Below, in pieces: positions 62,020 through 64,000 of a stretch of DNA of 64,000 nt; position 1 is the stretch's first letter; each line of letters opens with the position of its first letter. Source of the stretch: Molanna angustata (lineage: Eukaryota; Arthropoda; Insecta; Trichoptera; Molannidae); contig OY754990.1 of assembly GCA_963576475.1 (NCBI GenBank), forward strand, positions 10,584,921-10,648,920, in the 5' to 3' direction. Below the pieces are notes generated by a model. That model was not told where the DNA came from, ran no database searches, and was given only the letters and a program-made list of their open reading frames with translations. The translations under genes were made by a program, and so were the position numbers.

Positions 62020-64000
62020 CATTTCATTTCATTTATTTCATTTATTCATTTACTTTTACATAAAAAATATTTAATATACATACAGCGCAAGTGACAACAA
62101 TAAGAAAAATTTTAGAACATATAAAATTTCAAAATTACATTACATTTTACAGTAGGTATATCATACATTTTAATAATAAAAATACAATTTACAGTGGGAA
62201 TGTAATTTTTCCAAACTACTACGCTGCATTAAATATATTGTCTCATTGGACGCCCAACTAGGTAAACCTGTTTTAGGACGTCCGATAAGTAGTAGTACTT
62301 GTCAATTAGTATCAATAACCAGTATCAGCACATACATAATGATACAAAAATATGTAGGCTTTACAAAGTTAATAATCTGAATATACTAGAGTGCAGTCAA
62401 TATATTATTTGACTCCTCTATACCAATGAATATAAGCCAAGCAATTATTGTTTTTTTTAGCACAACTCTTTTCATCATTTTCCAATCATCAGGCAGTATG
62501 TTAAACATTTTGGGGCCAAGAAAGTTAAAATTACGTTGAGCGAATGTGGTTTTTGTTTTTTTCTTTATAATAATGGACTTTTGAGAATTACGAGTGGGGT
62601 ATGAGTGGGTAGCTATCGGATATTCCTGTCTATGTTTGTGAGTATGTAGAATTATTTTGCTAATGTATAGTTGTCTAACATTTAGGACTTTAAAATCAGT
62701 AAATAATTGATTACTGGGATATCTGAATGGTTTATTAAGTATTATTCGTATTATTGATTTTTGAACTTTTAAAAGTGGATCCATAACGGTCATACTACAT
62801 CCCCCCCATCCAATACATCCATACTGCATCACTGAATTACATAGTGCATAGTAAATTTGTCTTAGATCCTGAATTTCAAGGATATTTTTGGTGTTGACAA
62901 ATATAAATATGAGTTTTTTCAACTTTTTACAAATATAATCTACATGTACATTCCATTTAAGAAATTTATCTATGTATATGCCCAAATATTTCACACTTTC
63001 GACTGAATCAATAGTTTTACAATCGCATATATTTAATGTACTTGGAGATATACATTGGTGTATTTTTATCCGTTGTGGGTTTTTTGGTTGACCGGTTTCA
63101 GTTGGACTGAAACATATCGTTTTTGTTTTTTCCACATTTAATGTTAGCAAATTACAGTTTAGCCATTCTTTAACCTCGTTGATATCCTTTTCAGCTTTCC
63201 CGTGTACATTAGACCAATTGCTATCTTCATATAATAACACTGTGTCATCCGCAAATGTAATTATATGTCCCGTTCTTTTGCTATTGCATAGCTCGTTGAT
63301 GTAGATTGTAAATAGAATCGGTCCCAGTGTACTACCTTGAGGCACTCCAAATCGCAGTTCTTCACATTCACTGAATGTATCATCAACTCTTACTTTTTGG
63401 GTTCGTCCTGTAATATAGCTTTTCATCCAATTAAGTAGGTTATTTTTGATACCAATATTAGATAGTCTTTTGATTAGAATTTGGTGTGAGATAGTGTCAA
63501 ACGCTTTAGCTAAATCTAAGAATATAGCAATACATTTTTTTCCACTGTCGACCTGATGCGTAATAATATCAGTAAGTCTGGCAATTGCGTCATCAGCTCC
63601 TAAATCGTTTCGAAAGCCGAATTGATTCTGTGAGAGAATATTGATTTTATTAAAATATGTTGTTAGGCGACTTTTAACATTTTTTTCGATTATTTTCGCA
63701 CTTGTATTAAGTAAAGATATAGGTCTGTAATTTTCAATTTGGGTTTTAGAGCCATTTTTGTGAATCGGGATTACAGTGGATTCTTTTAAATGGTTAGGGA
63801 ATATTCCTTGTGAAAAACTTAAATTAAATATATGCGCTAGGGGAATAGATACTTGATGTTTTAGTGTTTTTAGTAATTTTGAGCTAATGTCATCTGGACC
63901 CATCGCATGCGTGTTCTTCAATTCATCGATAAACTTAACAATTTCCGTTGGTGAAGTTTTAATATCCGTTATTTGATAGGGGACTGATATTTCATTGATA
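62020..64000 (-). mobile_element. Jockey/CR1-type LINE, 3' part
   Basis: A 3' UTR (about 62060-62385) ends leftward in an ATAAATGAAAT-type tail (62020-62060). It carries an intact coding region that runs off the right edge. The element abuts another LINE tail at 62018. Confidence 0.8.
62386..64000 (-). CDS. Jockey/CR1-type LINE reverse transcriptase, open to the window edge
   Basis: An uninterrupted frame of about 538 codons runs from the right edge (partial at its start) to the stop at 62386. Counting from the TTG at 63921, it has NYRPISLL at about 64, FLDLAKAFD at 134-142, GVPQGSTLGPILF at 192 and FADD at 223-226. The thumb region YLGIYIDKFLKW and the C-terminal LFTDFKVLNVRQLY, YPTRNSQ and FLGPKMFNILPDDW follow. 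Upstream codons before the TTG are also open and read TEIVKFIDELKNTHAMGPDD, the RT finger region, so the protein began further right. It reverse-transcribes its own RNA at a nicked target. No stop or frameshift is visible, so the copy may be young. The endonuclease domain would lie beyond position 64000. Confidence 0.85.
   Translation of the reverse strand, partial: INEISVPYQITDIKTSPTEIVKFIDELKNTHAMGPDDISSKLLKTLKHQVSIPLAHIFNLSFSQGIFPNHLKESTVIPIHKNGSKTQIENYRPISLLNTSAKIIEKNVKSRLTTYFNKINILSQNQFGFRNDLGADDAIARLTDIITHQVDSGKKCIAIFLDLAKAFDTISHQILIKRLSNIGIKNNLLNWMKSYITGRTQKVRVDDTFSECEELRFGVPQGSTLGPILFTIYINELCNSKRTGHIITFADDTVLLYEDSNWSNVHGKAEKDINEVKEWLNCNLLTLNVEKTKTICFSPTETGQPKNPQRIKIHQCISPSTLNICDCKTIDSVESVKYLGIYIDKFLKWNVHVDYICKKLKKLIFIFVNTKNILEIQDLRQIYYALCNSVMQYGCIGWGGCSMTVMDPLLKVQKSIIRIILNKPFRYPSNQLFTDFKVLNVRQLYISKIILHTHKHRQEYPIATHSYPTRNSQKSIIIKKKTKTTFAQRNFNFLGPKMFNILPDDWKMMKRVVLKKTIIAWLIFIGIEESNNILTAL

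Overview
The window looks like insect nuclear DNA, most probably from a moth or butterfly. It is AT-rich, has very few open reading frames that resemble host genes, and is packed with repeats typical of lepidopteran genomes: Helitron-like ends with a hairpin before CTAGT or TTAGT, tRNA-derived SINEs, RTE and Jockey/CR1-type LINE fragments, and foldback MITEs. I cannot name a species.

Only one host gene is well supported, and it is split. On the minus strand, exon 2 (1517-2077) carries the end of a signal peptide and an elastic array of PSSSYNA-type heptapeptides, and it ends at a good GTAAGC donor. Its first three codons lie about 17.6 kb away (19658-19666), followed by a GTGAGT donor. Joining the two gives a complete signal peptide (MLKTIGFMLLTTMCLA) followed by EPPV. 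I read this as a pro-resilin-like cuticular protein. Its chitin-binding (Rebers-Riddiford) exon would lie left of position 1.

The intron between those exons (2078-19657) and everything to the right of exon 1 are repeat landscape. From left to right: Jockey remnants, SINEs and terminal-inverted-repeat (TIR) elements (2.3-9.0 kb); a nested element with clustered ATCGGCCGAT palindromes (9.5-10.8 kb); a Harbinger-like element with a TAA duplication (11.6-12.4 kb); two Helitron-like elements (12.7-14.0 kb); SINE, tandem and R2/R4-like LINE remnants (15-18 kb); an internally deleted mariner (18.6-19.5 kb); Jockey, RTE and Penelope fragments (20-30.9 kb); TIR elements, RTE 3' ends and foldback families (31-41.7 kb); a further R2/R4-like fragment nested in a long-TIR element (44-45 kb); an element with a small Cys-rich ORF (46.9-47.6 kb); an RTE insertion in a SINE with an exact 17-bp target duplication (49.2-49.9 kb); a tRNA-derived SINE with a perfect 20-bp target duplication (54.05-54.38 kb); a diverged 55-bp satellite array of about 3.7 kb (55.6-59.4 kb); and, at the right edge, an uninterrupted LINE reverse transcriptase that runs off the window.

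I see no CRISPR array, operon, rRNA gene or convincing functional tRNA gene. The candidates for something new are repeat families (the satellite, the palindrome-tipped element, the GGTAAAGTGGTC-rich element, the smORF-bearing TIR element) and the exon architecture of the resilin-like gene. Family names such as Jockey, RTE or hAT come from motifs and termini I could read by eye; no database search was run.
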